Positions 45,276-53,436 of a stretch of DNA of 64,000 nucleotides are shown piece by piece. Made by a program: the position numbers and the translations under genes. Below the pieces are notes generated by a model. It saw only the letters and a list, made by a program, of their open reading frames with translations. It had not been told where the DNA came from and made no database searches. Every line of letters starts with the position of its first letter. Within the stretch, counting starts at the first letter, position 1. This DNA comes from JABCPE02 sp963518955. Lineage in GTDB: Bacteria > Bacteroidota > Bacteroidia > Flavobacteriales > Weeksellaceae. The stretch is from contig CAUQKI010000004.1 of the NCBI GenBank assembly GCA_963518955.1, positions 1 to 64,000 of the forward strand. The letters are read 5' to 3'.

Positions 45276-46604
45276 TTATTTTTGTTTTCTTAGTTTTTCT
45301 AATTCCAAAGCTATGTCGCTGTAGCTTAGGGTTTTATCTTGCATCGTGGCGGAAATCAGTTTCTTTTCTTCTTCGTTTGCGCCCAGCTGGTTTAGAATAT
45401 TGAATAAATGCATTTTCATATGTCCTTTTTGGATGCCTGTGGTAACTAGCGAGCGAAGTGCAGCGAAGTTCTGAGCCAAGCCAGACACTGCTAAAATGCT
45501 CATAAGTTCCTTTGCGTTAGGTTTTCCTAAAAGAGCCAAAGAGAATTTTACCAATGGATGAAGGCTCGTGAGTCCTCCTACAACTCCCACAGAAATAGGC
45601 AGTTCTATCCAAAATCGAAATATCCCGTTTTCTATCATGCAGTGGCTTAGCGAGCTGTATTTTCCGCTTTTACTTGCGTAGGCATGCACGGAGGCTTCCA
45701 CTGCCCGAAAGTCATTTCCTGTTGCGATGACCACTGCATCCACACCATTCATAATGCCCTTATTGTGTGTAGTTGCTCGGCAGGTGTCTATCTCTGCTAT
45801 CGTCACCGCTTGCTTGAACTTCCATGCAAATTCTTCTGGCGCAATGCCGTCATTATTCCCTAATTCTTCTATTTTACAAGAAACTTCGGCTCTTACTAAA
45901 CATTCAGGAGTGTAGTTGGACAGAATGTTCATGATGATTTGTAGGGAGTTTTTTTCTTCCTCGCTGAATATTTCTGACTCAAAAATCTCTTCTTTCAGTG
46001 TTTTTCCAAATACTTCCAGACACGAATTGATGAAATTTGCTCCCATCGAATCCCGAGTGTCAAAACTTGCTTTGATTTGAAAATAATTTTCCAATTCATC
46101 AGTTTTGTCAATAAGTTCAATGCTTAGGATTCCGCCGCCTCTCTTGCGCATGTTCGCTGTGATGTCCTGCGTGGCTTTGAATAATTTTTCTTTTAAAGTC
46201 AAATCAAAGAACTGCAATAATTTTTCCTTGTTCCCATTGAAAATAAAATGAGTATGCCCGAGTTTTTCTGTGTTGATGATGGTCGTTTGGAATCCGCTTC
46301 TTTCCATCCAGAATTTGGCTGCTTTGGCTGCTGCTGCCACTACCGAACTCTCTTCTACAGCCATAGGAATAGCGTATAGTTTCCCGTTAATCAGGAAGTT
46401 AGGTGCGATTCCATAGGGTAGATAAAAATTAGAAATGGTGTTTTCAGAGAATTCATCATGGAGTTTTTGCAACTCTAAATTTTCGTTCCAATACAGCTTT
46501 AAAACATGCTCAAAATCAGTGTCATTTTCCAAATATTCATGGATGAGCCAGTCTATTTTTTCTTGTTTCGGCAGCTTGGAAAAACCATCTATGGGGTGTG
46601 TCAT
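45276..46604 (-). CDS. Class II hydroxymethylglutaryl-CoA reductase
   Basis: A 442-residue enzyme of the mevalonate pathway. Class II marks are EESSVVAAAAKAAKFW (catalytic Glu), NKGIMNGVDAVVIATGND (catalytic Lys and Asp), and GGLTSLHPLVKFSL. Class II enzymes are typical of bacteria; it could run in the biosynthetic or degradative direction. Isoprenoid synthesis by mevalonate is known in several flavobacteria. No other pathway gene is adjacent. Minus-strand TATCTTTG at 46633-46626 may be the promoter. Confidence 0.93.
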   Translation of the reverse strand: MTHPIDGFSKLPKQEKIDWLIHEYLENDTDFEHVLKLYWNENLELQKLHDEFSENTISNFYLPYGIAPNFLINGKLYAIPMAVEESSVVAAAAKAAKFWMERSGFQTTIINTEKLGHTHFIFNGNKEKLLQFFDLTLKEKLFKATQDITANMRKRGGGILSIELIDKTDELENYFQIKASFDTRDSMGANFINSCLEVFGKTLKEEIFESEIFSEEEKNSLQIIMNILSNYTPECLVRAEVSCKIEELGNNDGIAPEEFAWKFKQAVTIAEIDTCRATTHNKGIMNGVDAVVIATGNDFRAVEASVHAYASKSGKYSSLSHCMIENGIFRFWIELPISVGVVGGLTSLHPLVKFSLALLGKPNAKELMSILAVSGLAQNFAALRSLVTTGIQKGHMKMHLFNILNQLGANEEEKKLISATMQDKTLSYSDIALELEKLRKQK

Positions 46605-46720
46605 TGTATATGATTTTTAAAAATTCAAAGATACAAAAATAGATAATAAAAGAAATTTGTAAAAAATAGAGTTGATTATCAGTGTTTTGTAATTAATTTA
46701 TAAAAAAAACAGAAAATATT

Positions 46721-46751
46721 TTTGTGATTAATGATAAAGTCTGTATATTTG
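46721..46751 (+). promoter_or_regulatory. Promoter TTTG-N19-TATATTTG of tRNA-Gln
   Basis: TTTG at 46721-46724 and TATATTTG at 46744-46751: one of the best consensus matches in the window, 16 bases before the tRNA. Confidence 0.75.
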
Positions 46752-46767
46752 CACCACTTAAAACGGA

Positions 46768-46838
46768 AGACCCATGGTGTAACGGTAGCACACCAGATTT
46801 TGGTTCTGTTTGTCGGGGTTCGAATCCCTGTGGGTCTA
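46768..46838 (+). tRNA. tRNA-Gln (anticodon TTG)
   Basis: The acceptor arm AGACCCA/TGGGTCT closes a cloverleaf of 71 bases with discriminator A. The anticodon loop reads TTTTGGT with TTG in the centre, reading CAA. The T arm has the usual GGTTCGAATCC. The 3' end of the gene is the attachment site of the following island, so the gene is restored intact after integration. Confidence 0.95.
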
Positions 46839-46840
46839 CA
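46825..46840 (+). repeat. Left attachment core (attL) in tRNA-Gln
   Basis: TCCCTGTGGGTCTACA, covering the T-arm 3' side, acceptor strand and two following bases; identical to 59181-59196. Confidence 0.9.
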
Positions 46841-46849
46841 CTGAATTTT

Positions 46850-46884
46850 AGCAACTACTTATAAATCAAGTAGTTGCTTTTTTA
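46850..46884 (+). terminator. Terminator just inside the island
   Basis: GCAACTACTT (46851-46860) and AAGTAGTTGC (46868-46877), perfect, then T6. It ends the tRNA transcript and is island DNA. Confidence 0.8.
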
Positions 46885-46905
46885 TTTTTACTAATTTTGG
46901 GGCTT

Positions 46906-46929
46906 TGGTCACGATTTTGGTCACGGTAA
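46906..46929 (+). repeat. Left 24-bp repeat, probable integrase arm site
   Basis: TGGTCACGATTTTGGTCACG followed by GTAA; identical to 59045-59068 and same orientation. Internally it holds TGGTCACG twice, 13 bp apart, as expected for a two-site protein-binding element. Confidence 0.85.
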
Positions 46930-47203
46930 TTCTAAACTTTATACATATTGAATTTCTTTAAAAGATAATGAATCATTCTTTGTGAAAATAGAAAAATATT
47001 TATTTTCTAAAGAATTCCCTCTTAAATAATTAATTACAAAAGTAAAATCCTAATTTTCTACCCGATGAGTTTTAAAATAAAAACCAACTATTAAAAGGGG
47101 GATACAAAAAAAATCACATTTCACATATGCAAAAGAGGTATAGTAAGGAGACACTATAACCTCTATCTTTATATTAAAACAATAAAAACACTTGTTGAAA
47201 AAA

Positions 47204-47235
47204 TTTGAATATTGAGAAAAACATCCTTATCTTCG
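47204..47235 (+). promoter_or_regulatory. Probable promoter TTTG-N20-TATCTTCG
   Basis: TTTG at 47204-47207 and TATCTTCG at 47228-47235; the -7 box differs from the consensus at one position (C for T). Likely promoter of the structured leader and R-M operon. Confidence 0.45.
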
Positions 47236-47271
47236 CAAAGATTTTAACGATAAATAAAGCGTTGGCTTTTG

Positions 47272-47313
47272 TTCTGTTGTCCGAAAACTGGAAACTTTCA
47301 TAACAACACAGAA
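47272..47313 (+). ncRNA. Bulged hairpin, copy A
   Basis: Stem 1 TTCTG/CAGAA, 2-nt bulge CA on the 3' side, stem 2 TTGT/ACAA, then stem 3 GAAA/TTTC with loop ACTGGAAAC. Listed as a candidate RNA structure; it could also act as a DNA hairpin. Confidence 0.45.
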
Positions 47314-47340
47314 ACAAATAGTTAATGCTCACTCCATATA

Positions 47341-47420
47341 GGTGTGGGTTATTTCTATTTTGTGTTGTGTGGTGATTCCAGTACCTCGGGCAACAAAAAA
47401 GAATTTCCCACGCCTTTTTT
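47341..47420 (+). ncRNA. Copy B (inverted) inside a terminator-like hairpin
   Basis: GGTGTGGG (47341-47348) pairs with CCCACGCC (47407-47414), followed by T6. Between them lies the same motif as copies A and C on the opposite strand (47398 down to 47358): TTTTG/CAAAA, bulge CA, TTG/CAA, GGT/ACC, loop ACTGGAATC. The 80-base unit looks like a small RNA ending in its own terminator. Confidence 0.4.
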
Positions 47421-47455
47421 ATTGTTTTTTATAGAAAATAAAAAGAGTTAATTTT

Positions 47456-47500
47456 ATTCTGTTGCCCGAAAACTGGAAACTTTCTTTAGCAACGCAGAAT
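47456..47500 (+). ncRNA. Bulged hairpin, copy C
   Basis: ATTCTG/CAGAAT, bulge CG, TTGC/GCAA, GAAA/TTTC, loop ACTGGAAAC. Compared with copy A, the T-A closing stem 2 is changed to C-G on both sides. Confidence 0.45.
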
Positions 47501-47655
47501 AGATTAGCCTATTAGGGTGGAGGAGCATTTTTTGTTCCTCTGCTGTGTAGCACATCTATATTAGTAAAGAATAAGATTTTGTTCCAGCTCTTTTTGAGTA
47601 AAATATTCACATCTCCAAAGGAACAAAGGAGATATCTATTCTGTACGGATATTAG

Positions 47656-48288
47656 ATGGAAGGCAGACAGGTAAAATCCAAAAAGCGAGTGGCAGACCAT
47701 GGAGAGGTATTTACTAACGAAAGAGAAGTAAAAGCCATGGTAGACCTTGTGTGGAAAGAGCTAGAAAAAGGTACAGCGGACAAGGTTCTTACTGCTACTT
47801 TTTTAGAGCCGTCATGTGGTTCGGGTAACTTTCTTATAGAGATTTTACAAAGGAAAATAGCACTGCTGAAAAAGACCAAGAAAAACAAATCTGATTATGG
47901 ATTTTATTTGGTGCTGGTAGCAGGCAGTCTTTATGGTGTGGAGCTTCTTCCTGATAATACCCAAGAGTGCCGAGAGAGACTTCTCACAGAATTCAAAAAA
48001 TCTTATCCCAAAAAAGAAGCAGACTATGAGAAACTGATGAAGAGCATTGCGTTCATCATCAGTCAGAACATTATCTGTGGAGATGCCCTCAGTTATACTA
48101 CGCCAGAGGGAGAGCCTATTGTTTTCACACATTGGTCTGGACTGAGTGATAGAAAAATAGTCACCAACTATTTTGACTATGGCGAACTGTCTAAAAAAGA
48201 ACAAGGTACAGCTTCTTTATTTGCGGAATATACAGTAAAAGAACCTGTGATAAAGCATTACTTGGAACTCGGTGCAGAACAGCCCTAA
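47656..48288 (+). CDS. Truncated N6-adenine methylase-like protein
   Basis: A 210-residue protein with the start of an adenine methylase: GEVFTNEREVKAMVD (motif X-like) at 16-30, motif I EPSCGSGNFL at 51-60 and motif II-like GVELLPDN. It ends without the catalytic NPPY motif IV: after ICGDAL the expected DVIIGNPPY is missing. It probably binds S-adenosylmethionine but cannot methylate alone; it may be a subunit or regulator of the full methylase, whose gene starts 12 bases later. Confidence 0.75.
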   Translation: MEGRQVKSKKRVADHGEVFTNEREVKAMVDLVWKELEKGTADKVLTATFLEPSCGSGNFLIEILQRKIALLKKTKKNKSDYGFYLVLVAGSLYGVELLPDNTQECRERLLTEFKKSYPKKEADYEKLMKSIAFIISQNIICGDALSYTTPEGEPIVFTHWSGLSDRKIVTNYFDYGELSKKEQGTASLFAEYTVKEPVIKHYLELGAEQP

Positions 48289-48300
48289 TCTTTTCTAACA

Positions 48301-49896
48301 ATGAATGCACAAAAATACAATCCCGATGTGCTTACTTGTCTTGCCAATCTGAGTAACGATGAGGTTTTTACACCTCCTGATGTTGCTAATAGAATGCTGG
48401 ATACCCTACCCAACGAATTATGGAGCAATCCTGAAGCTAAATTCCTAGACCCTTTCTGTAAAACTGGTGTGTTTCTGAGAGAAATAGCTAAAAGACTGCT
48501 GAAAGGTTTAGAAAGCCAAATCCCAGACTTGCAGGAACGCATAGACCATATTATGCACCATCAGTTGTATGGAATAGGCATCACGGAGCTTACTGCTTAT
48601 CTGAGCCGCCGTAGTCTCTACTGCTCTACCCGTGCTGATGGTAAACATTCTGTTACAGAATTCCCTGATGAAAGTGGTAATATCTTCTTTGAGGAAATCT
48701 CCCATACATGGGACAAAGCAGGGAAATGTACTTACTGTGGTGTGAATAAAAAAGACTTTGGGGATGAAATAAGAGAAGGTCTCTCTAAATATGCCTATCC
48801 CTTTATACATGATAAAAACCCTTACGAAAATATGAACTTTGATGTCATTATAGGAAATCCACCTTATCAGATGAATGTGGGAAATGATAAAGAAAAAGGA
48901 AATAGTTCAAAAGCAAAAGCTATTTATCATCTCTTTATTGACCAAGCTATCAAAATCAGCCCTAAATATATTTGTATGATTATTCCAAGTCGCTGGATGA
49001 CAAGGAGTACAGAGGGGATATCTGATGAATGGATAGATAGAATGCTAAGTTCTAATAAGTTTAGAATCATACATGATTTTTTGGATGCCAAAGGTATTTT
49101 CTCTGGAACACCTCCAAAGGGTGGAGTCAATTATTTCTTATGGGACAGAGATTACAGTGGAGAGTGCCATTATTATCTATATGAAAGTGTAGATAAACCT
49201 TCCTCTTATAGATTTGAAACATTAAATAAAAATAATTCAGGTATTGTTATCAGGGATGGTGTAGCCAATGATATATTAAAGAAAATATCAGAAGTTCATC
49301 AGGATTATATGAACAATGGAGACAATTTTTCCTCCTTAATTAGCCCAAAGGATTTTTTCACCAATAAACAATGGCTTACTTCTAGCTGGGATGGTTTTAC
49401 CAATACCCCCAATCAAGACTATAACATCAAATACTATCCTAATAAAACACTACTAAAAGATGGGATGGATTTTGGCTGGATTAATATCAACCAAATTCCT
49501 AAAAATAGAGAAACTAAAGACTTGCATAAAGTGTTTATTCCTGCTGCAGGCGGTTCAGGGACAGATACTCAAGTTTTAGGACATCCTTTTTATGGAGAAC
49601 CTAATTCAGTATGTTCACAGACATATTTGGTAATAGGTTATAATCCTAAAGAACATCACTTTACCAAAGAAGAGTGTTTTGGTATTATTTCATACATAAA
49701 AACTCGTTTTTTTAGATATTTAGTTTCTATTAAAAAGAAAACCCAAAATGGACCTCGAGGAGTGTACCAGTTTGTCCCTTTACAGGATTTTACCAAAGAA
49801 TGGACAGATGAAGAACTTTATAAAAAATATGGTTTAACAGAAGAGGAAATTGCTTATATAGAAAGTTTAGTAGAAGAAAGAAAAGAAGAAGAGTAA
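48301..49896 (+). CDS. Eco57I-type adenine DNA methylase
   Basis: A 531-residue N6-adenine methyltransferase. It has EVFTPPDVANRMLD at 21-34, motif I DPFCKTGVFL at 50-59, catalytic motif IV GNPPYQ at 185-190, and a long C-terminal part likely to be the target recognition domain. CTYC at 143-146 may be half of a small zinc knuckle. It should protect the host DNA in the restriction-modification operon. Confidence 0.88.
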   Translation: MNAQKYNPDVLTCLANLSNDEVFTPPDVANRMLDTLPNELWSNPEAKFLDPFCKTGVFLREIAKRLLKGLESQIPDLQERIDHIMHHQLYGIGITELTAYLSRRSLYCSTRADGKHSVTEFPDESGNIFFEEISHTWDKAGKCTYCGVNKKDFGDEIREGLSKYAYPFIHDKNPYENMNFDVIIGNPPYQMNVGNDKEKGNSSKAKAIYHLFIDQAIKISPKYICMIIPSRWMTRSTEGISDEWIDRMLSSNKFRIIHDFLDAKGIFSGTPPKGGVNYFLWDRDYSGECHYYLYESVDKPSSYRFETLNKNNSGIVIRDGVANDILKKISEVHQDYMNNGDNFSSLISPKDFFTNKQWLTSSWDGFTNTPNQDYNIKYYPNKTLLKDGMDFGWININQIPKNRETKDLHKVFIPAAGGSGTDTQVLGHPFYGEPNSVCSQTYLVIGYNPKEHHFTKEECFGIISYIKTRFFRYLVSIKKKTQNGPRGVYQFVPLQDFTKEWTDEELYKKYGLTEEEIAYIESLVEERKEEE

Positions 49897-49916
49897 CTTT
49901 ATAATAATAAAGAAAT

Positions 49917-50573
49917 ATGGAAAGAGAAGAATTAAAAAAAGAATATTACTATGAAATATTTACTAAAATAAGAGGTATGCCTTCTAACGATAAAGTAGTT
50001 AAATATTTAGGGAATCGTAAAATACAATTTTTAGATAATAAAGAAATATTAGAATTAGATGAAACTCTAACAACTCATGCTGATAAGCAACTAAAAGATG
50101 GAAAAAATATCACCTATATCAAAGGGCTTTTTGGTTTTAGAAATATATCAATAGATCCGAAACATTTAGAAAAATTAGGTTTCATAAAAAAAGAAGGAAA
50201 TTTATATGAAATGGATAATCCTAACATAAAAATTATGATGAATTTAGCAATATTAGGAGACGAAAATTTTAATTACATCGGAAATATTGTAATGAATAAT
50301 AATGAACACAATATTCTTATGCAAAAAATTGAAGAGAAAAAAGAAGAATTAAATAAAAAATATCATGATGATTTTGAAATTACAAATAAAAGTCCATTTA
50401 AGATTATTAATGATTATTATGATTTTAGTATGTGGAAACATATAGAGCAACATAATGAAATAGTAACAATAATAAATGAAAATTTCAAAGGAATACGAAA
50501 TATAAATGAATTATTTAAAAGATTAGAAAAAGAAGGAATTAAAATTGAAAACAAAGATGAAGTGGTTATGTGA
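49917..50573 (+). CDS. Hypothetical protein in the R-M operon
   Basis: A 218-residue, very AT-rich gene (many Asn, Lys, Ile codons) between the methylase and the helicase/nuclease genes. It is charged and partly coiled-coil (KIEEKKEELNKKYHDDFE region). No family is recognised. AT content is higher than in its operon neighbours, suggesting a separate origin. It could be a specificity, inhibitor or anti-phage accessory protein. Confidence 0.65.
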   Translation: MEREELKKEYYYEIFTKIRGMPSNDKVVKYLGNRKIQFLDNKEILELDETLTTHADKQLKDGKNITYIKGLFGFRNISIDPKHLEKLGFIKKEGNLYEMDNPNIKIMMNLAILGDENFNYIGNIVMNNNEHNILMQKIEEKKEELNKKYHDDFEITNKSPFKIINDYYDFSMWKHIEQHNEIVTIINENFKGIRNINELFKRLEKEGIKIENKDEVVM

Positions 50574-50692
50574 ACTAAACTCGTTTTTTCTACCACCAAG
50601 CTTGAATATCAACCAAATCAAAGAGAACAAATACAAAAATGTACAAAACCTAGTGTAAAATATTAAAAATATAGAAATTTAACTACTTAATA

Positions 50693-53200
50693 ATGTTCAC
50701 ACAGAATAACATCCCCAGAATATATGCCTACACCGATAAAAGCTATCCTGATATGCTAAAAGTAGGCTACACCACCAAGACTGCAGCAGAGCGTGTAAAA
50801 GAACAATACTCTCCAATAAGACCCCACCAGACTTGGGAAATTGTCTTAGAGGAAATCGCTACCAGAGAGGATGGTACTTACTTTACTGACCATGAACTCC
50901 ACAAAAGGCTGGAGCAGAAAGGCTTTATCCGTGAAGCTGGAGAGTGGTTCCGATGTTCCATAAAAGACCTGCAAACGGTGATTTTAGAAGAGAAAAGAGG
51001 CATCAGAAATACAGAAAACCGTAGTCAGAGCTTTGGTATGAGACCAGAGCAGAAAGAGGCTGTAGAGAAGACTGCTTGGTATTTTAATTCCGTGAAAGAT
51101 GAAGGTGTTATCCCTCACTTTCTTTGGAATGCCAAAATGCGTTTTGGGAAAACCTTTGCTGCTTATCAACTTGCTCTAAAAATGGGCTGGAGAAAAATAC
51201 TGGTGCTTACCTTTAAACCTGCTGTCCTCAGTGCATGGCGGGAGGACTTGCAGTCTCATATAGATTTTGAGAATTGGCAGTTTGTCTCTAACCGAGAGGA
51301 AGACCTCAGCGTAGAAGATATAGACAGAACAAAGCCTTTTGTATATTTTGGCTCTTTCCAAGACCATCTAGGAGAGGATAAAAAAACAGGTGGAATAAAA
51401 TCTAAAAACGAATGGGTGCATAAGGAGGACTGGGACTGTGTGATTTTTGATGAATACCATTTTGGTGCATGGCGAGACAAATCCAAAGACCTTTTTAACA
51501 AAGAAGAAAAGGAAGAAATAGAGGAAATGGAACAAGAAATAAGAGAGTTGGAAGCCGAAGAATCTGGTAAAAAGGAGGATTTTAGCTACTTTGATGAAGG
51601 TCTATTACCTATCACTACCAAGCATTATCTTTATCTTTCAGGAACACCATTTCGTGCCATCGCAGGGGGAGAATTTATAGAAGAACAAATCTATAACTGG
51701 ACTTATTCTGATGAACAAAAAGCTAAGGCAGAATGGCAGGGCGAGAACAACCCATATGCTTCACTCCCAAGAATGGTCATGATGACTTATCAGATACCTG
51801 ATGAAATAAAGAATGTAGCCTCCAAAGGTGAGTTTAATGAGTTTGACCTCAATACTTTTTTCTCAACTGAAGGAAAAAATAAAGAGGCTGTTTTCAAATA
51901 TGAAGATGAGGTACAAAAATGGCTGAACCTTATCCGTGGACAATTTTCGGGCAATATAGAATCTGACCTAAAACTAGGTAGAAGCAAAAACTTTATGCCT
52001 TTTTCAAATGTTAAATTATTGGAAATTTTACAACACACATTTTGGTTTCTGCCCAATGTAGCATCCTGCTATGCTATGGCAAATTTATTAGGTAAGGCAC
52101 AGAATAATTTTTTCCATGATTATGATATTGTTGTGTGTGCAGGAGAAAAAGCAGGAATAGGTGTAGAAGCACTGAAACCTGTGAAAAAAGCCATGGGAGA
52201 TCCATTAAAAACTAAGACCATTGTCCTTTCTTGTGGAAAACTGACTACTGGAGTATCCGTACCGCCATGGTCAGGAATTTTGATGTTGAGAAATACCTCC
52301 AGTCCAGAGACTTATTTTCAATCTATTTTTAGAGTACAGACACCTTGGGTTATTAAGAACCCAAATGGAGACAACCCAAACCAGCAAGAAATTATCAAAA
52401 ATGAATGCTATGTATTTGATTTTGATGTCAATCGAGCCTTAAAACAAGTAGCATCTTATGCCTATAGCCTTAATGTTAATCCTAATGCTTCTCCAGAAGA
52501 AAAAGTGACAGAACTAATTAGCTTTCTGCCTGTTTTAGCATATGATGGAAGTCGCATGAATGCTTCAGATGTTTTAGATTTGGCAACTAGTGGAACTTCT
52601 GCTACTTTATTAGCAAGAAAATGGGAGTCAGCTCTCTTAGTGAATGTAGATAATGTTACTTTACAAAGACTGTTAAACAATGAAGAAGCCTTAAAGATAT
52701 TAGAAAGAATAGAGGGATTCCGAAGTCTGAGCCGAGATATAGAAACCATCATCAATAAATCTGAAAAAGTAAAGAAAACTAAAAAAGAGTTTTCAGAAGC
52801 AGGTGTAGAGATGGATACTAAAACAAAAAAAGAAATAACAGAAGAAGAAAAAGAATACAAGAGTAAAAGGAAACAGATTCAGGAGAAATTGATAAAATTT
52901 GCAACAAGAATTCCTGTCTTTATGTATTTGTCTGAACATAGGGAGCAGACTCTTAGGGATGTTATTACTAAATTAGAGCCAGAGCTTTTCAAAAAAGTAA
53001 CAGGGATAGAGGTAAAAGATTTTGAACTCCTGCAAAACTTGGGACTGTTTAATAGTGTGATGATGAATGACGCTGTATTAAAGTTTAAATATTACGAAGA
53101 TGCCTCACTTGCCTACACAGGAAAAGCTACTTATGAAGGCTTACGATTCATAGGGGCGTTTGATACAGTAGTTCCTGTCAAAGAGTATGTAGAGGAATAA
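50693..53200 (+). CDS. GIY-YIG nuclease / superfamily 2 helicase restriction protein
   Basis: An 835-residue restriction-type protein. Residues 1 to about 105 are a GIY-YIG-like domain of the T5orf172 kind (RIYAYTDKSYPDMLKVGYTT, then ERVKEQY). A DEAD-like helicase follows, with Walker A AKMRFGKT at 147-154, DEYH at 253-256 and SGTPFRA, then a second RecA-like half with TTGVSVPPWSG and FQSIFRVQTPW. It would translocate on DNA and cut unmethylated targets. It lies 119 bases after the unknown gene. Confidence 0.85.
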   Translation: MFTQNNIPRIYAYTDKSYPDMLKVGYTTKTAAERVKEQYSPIRPHQTWEIVLEEIATREDGTYFTDHELHKRLEQKGFIREAGEWFRCSIKDLQTVILEEKRGIRNTENRSQSFGMRPEQKEAVEKTAWYFNSVKDEGVIPHFLWNAKMRFGKTFAAYQLALKMGWRKILVLTFKPAVLSAWREDLQSHIDFENWQFVSNREEDLSVEDIDRTKPFVYFGSFQDHLGEDKKTGGIKSKNEWVHKEDWDCVIFDEYHFGAWRDKSKDLFNKEEKEEIEEMEQEIRELEAEESGKKEDFSYFDEGLLPITTKHYLYLSGTPFRAIAGGEFIEEQIYNWTYSDEQKAKAEWQGENNPYASLPRMVMMTYQIPDEIKNVASKGEFNEFDLNTFFSTEGKNKEAVFKYEDEVQKWLNLIRGQFSGNIESDLKLGRSKNFMPFSNVKLLEILQHTFWFLPNVASCYAMANLLGKAQNNFFHDYDIVVCAGEKAGIGVEALKPVKKAMGDPLKTKTIVLSCGKLTTGVSVPPWSGILMLRNTSSPETYFQSIFRVQTPWVIKNPNGDNPNQQEIIKNECYVFDFDVNRALKQVASYAYSLNVNPNASPEEKVTELISFLPVLAYDGSRMNASDVLDLATSGTSATLLARKWESALLVNVDNVTLQRLLNNEEALKILERIEGFRSLSRDIETIINKSEKVKKTKKEFSEAGVEMDTKTKKEITEEEKEYKSKRKQIQEKLIKFATRIPVFMYLSEHREQTLRDVITKLEPELFKKVTGIEVKDFELLQNLGLFNSVMMNDAVLKFKYYEDASLAYTGKATYEGLRFIGAFDTVVPVKEYVEE

Positions 53201-53233
53201 GAAGTTTTGCCTAATTATAAGTCATATATAATT

Positions 53234-53293
53234 GTGTGACTATGTAAAAAAGTACTATATGAATTTAAAATGTTTTTTTAGTACTAGTCGCAC
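53234..53293. terminator. Long imperfect hairpin after the R-M operon
   Basis: GTGTGACTA (53234-53242) and TAGTCGCAC (53285-53293), with an inner A6/T6 pairing. It probably ends the restriction operon, though a DNA-level role (for example a replication hairpin) is possible. Confidence 0.5.
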
Positions 53294-53388
53294 ATTAATA
53301 TTATGATTCTAATGGGAATATTACGAATAAATTTAAACTTTTTATGGTAGTTCGTAAGGTTTCAAAATTATGAAAGTGCTCAAATAAA

Positions 53389-53432
53389 AATGACAAGTTT
53401 TACCCAACTACACTATAGTAAAACTTGTCATT
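53389..53432. terminator. Bidirectional terminator between R-M operon and Rep-like gene
   Basis: A perfect 15-bp stem, AATGACAAGTTTTAC (53389-53403) with its complement at 53418-53432, loop of 14, just before the convergent Rep-like gene. Confidence 0.75.
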
Positions 53433-53436
53433 ATAT

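Larger units (their letters stand above)
46930..47655. other. Gene-free region with structured repeats upstream of the R-M operon
   Basis: No convincing ORF. 46930-47130 is AT-rich and featureless. An imperfect inverted repeat GAGGT-ATAGT...ACTAT-A-ACCTC sits at 47135-47163. A promoter follows at 47204-47235, then three bulged hairpins (listed separately) and a smaller stem GAGGAGC/GTTCCTC near 47521-47541. The transcript to the first methylase would have a leader of roughly 410 nt. Confidence 0.6.

Noticed and set aside
47272..47500. Hairpin copies considered as integron attC sites or a retron RNA
   Set aside because: No integron integrase and no reverse transcriptase gene in the window; copies are in mixed orientation and not between gene cassettes. 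A REP-type reading cannot be excluded.
47512..47700. Short minus-strand ORF upstream of the methylase
   Set aside because: Overlaps the structured leader and the start of the methylase gene and has no family features.
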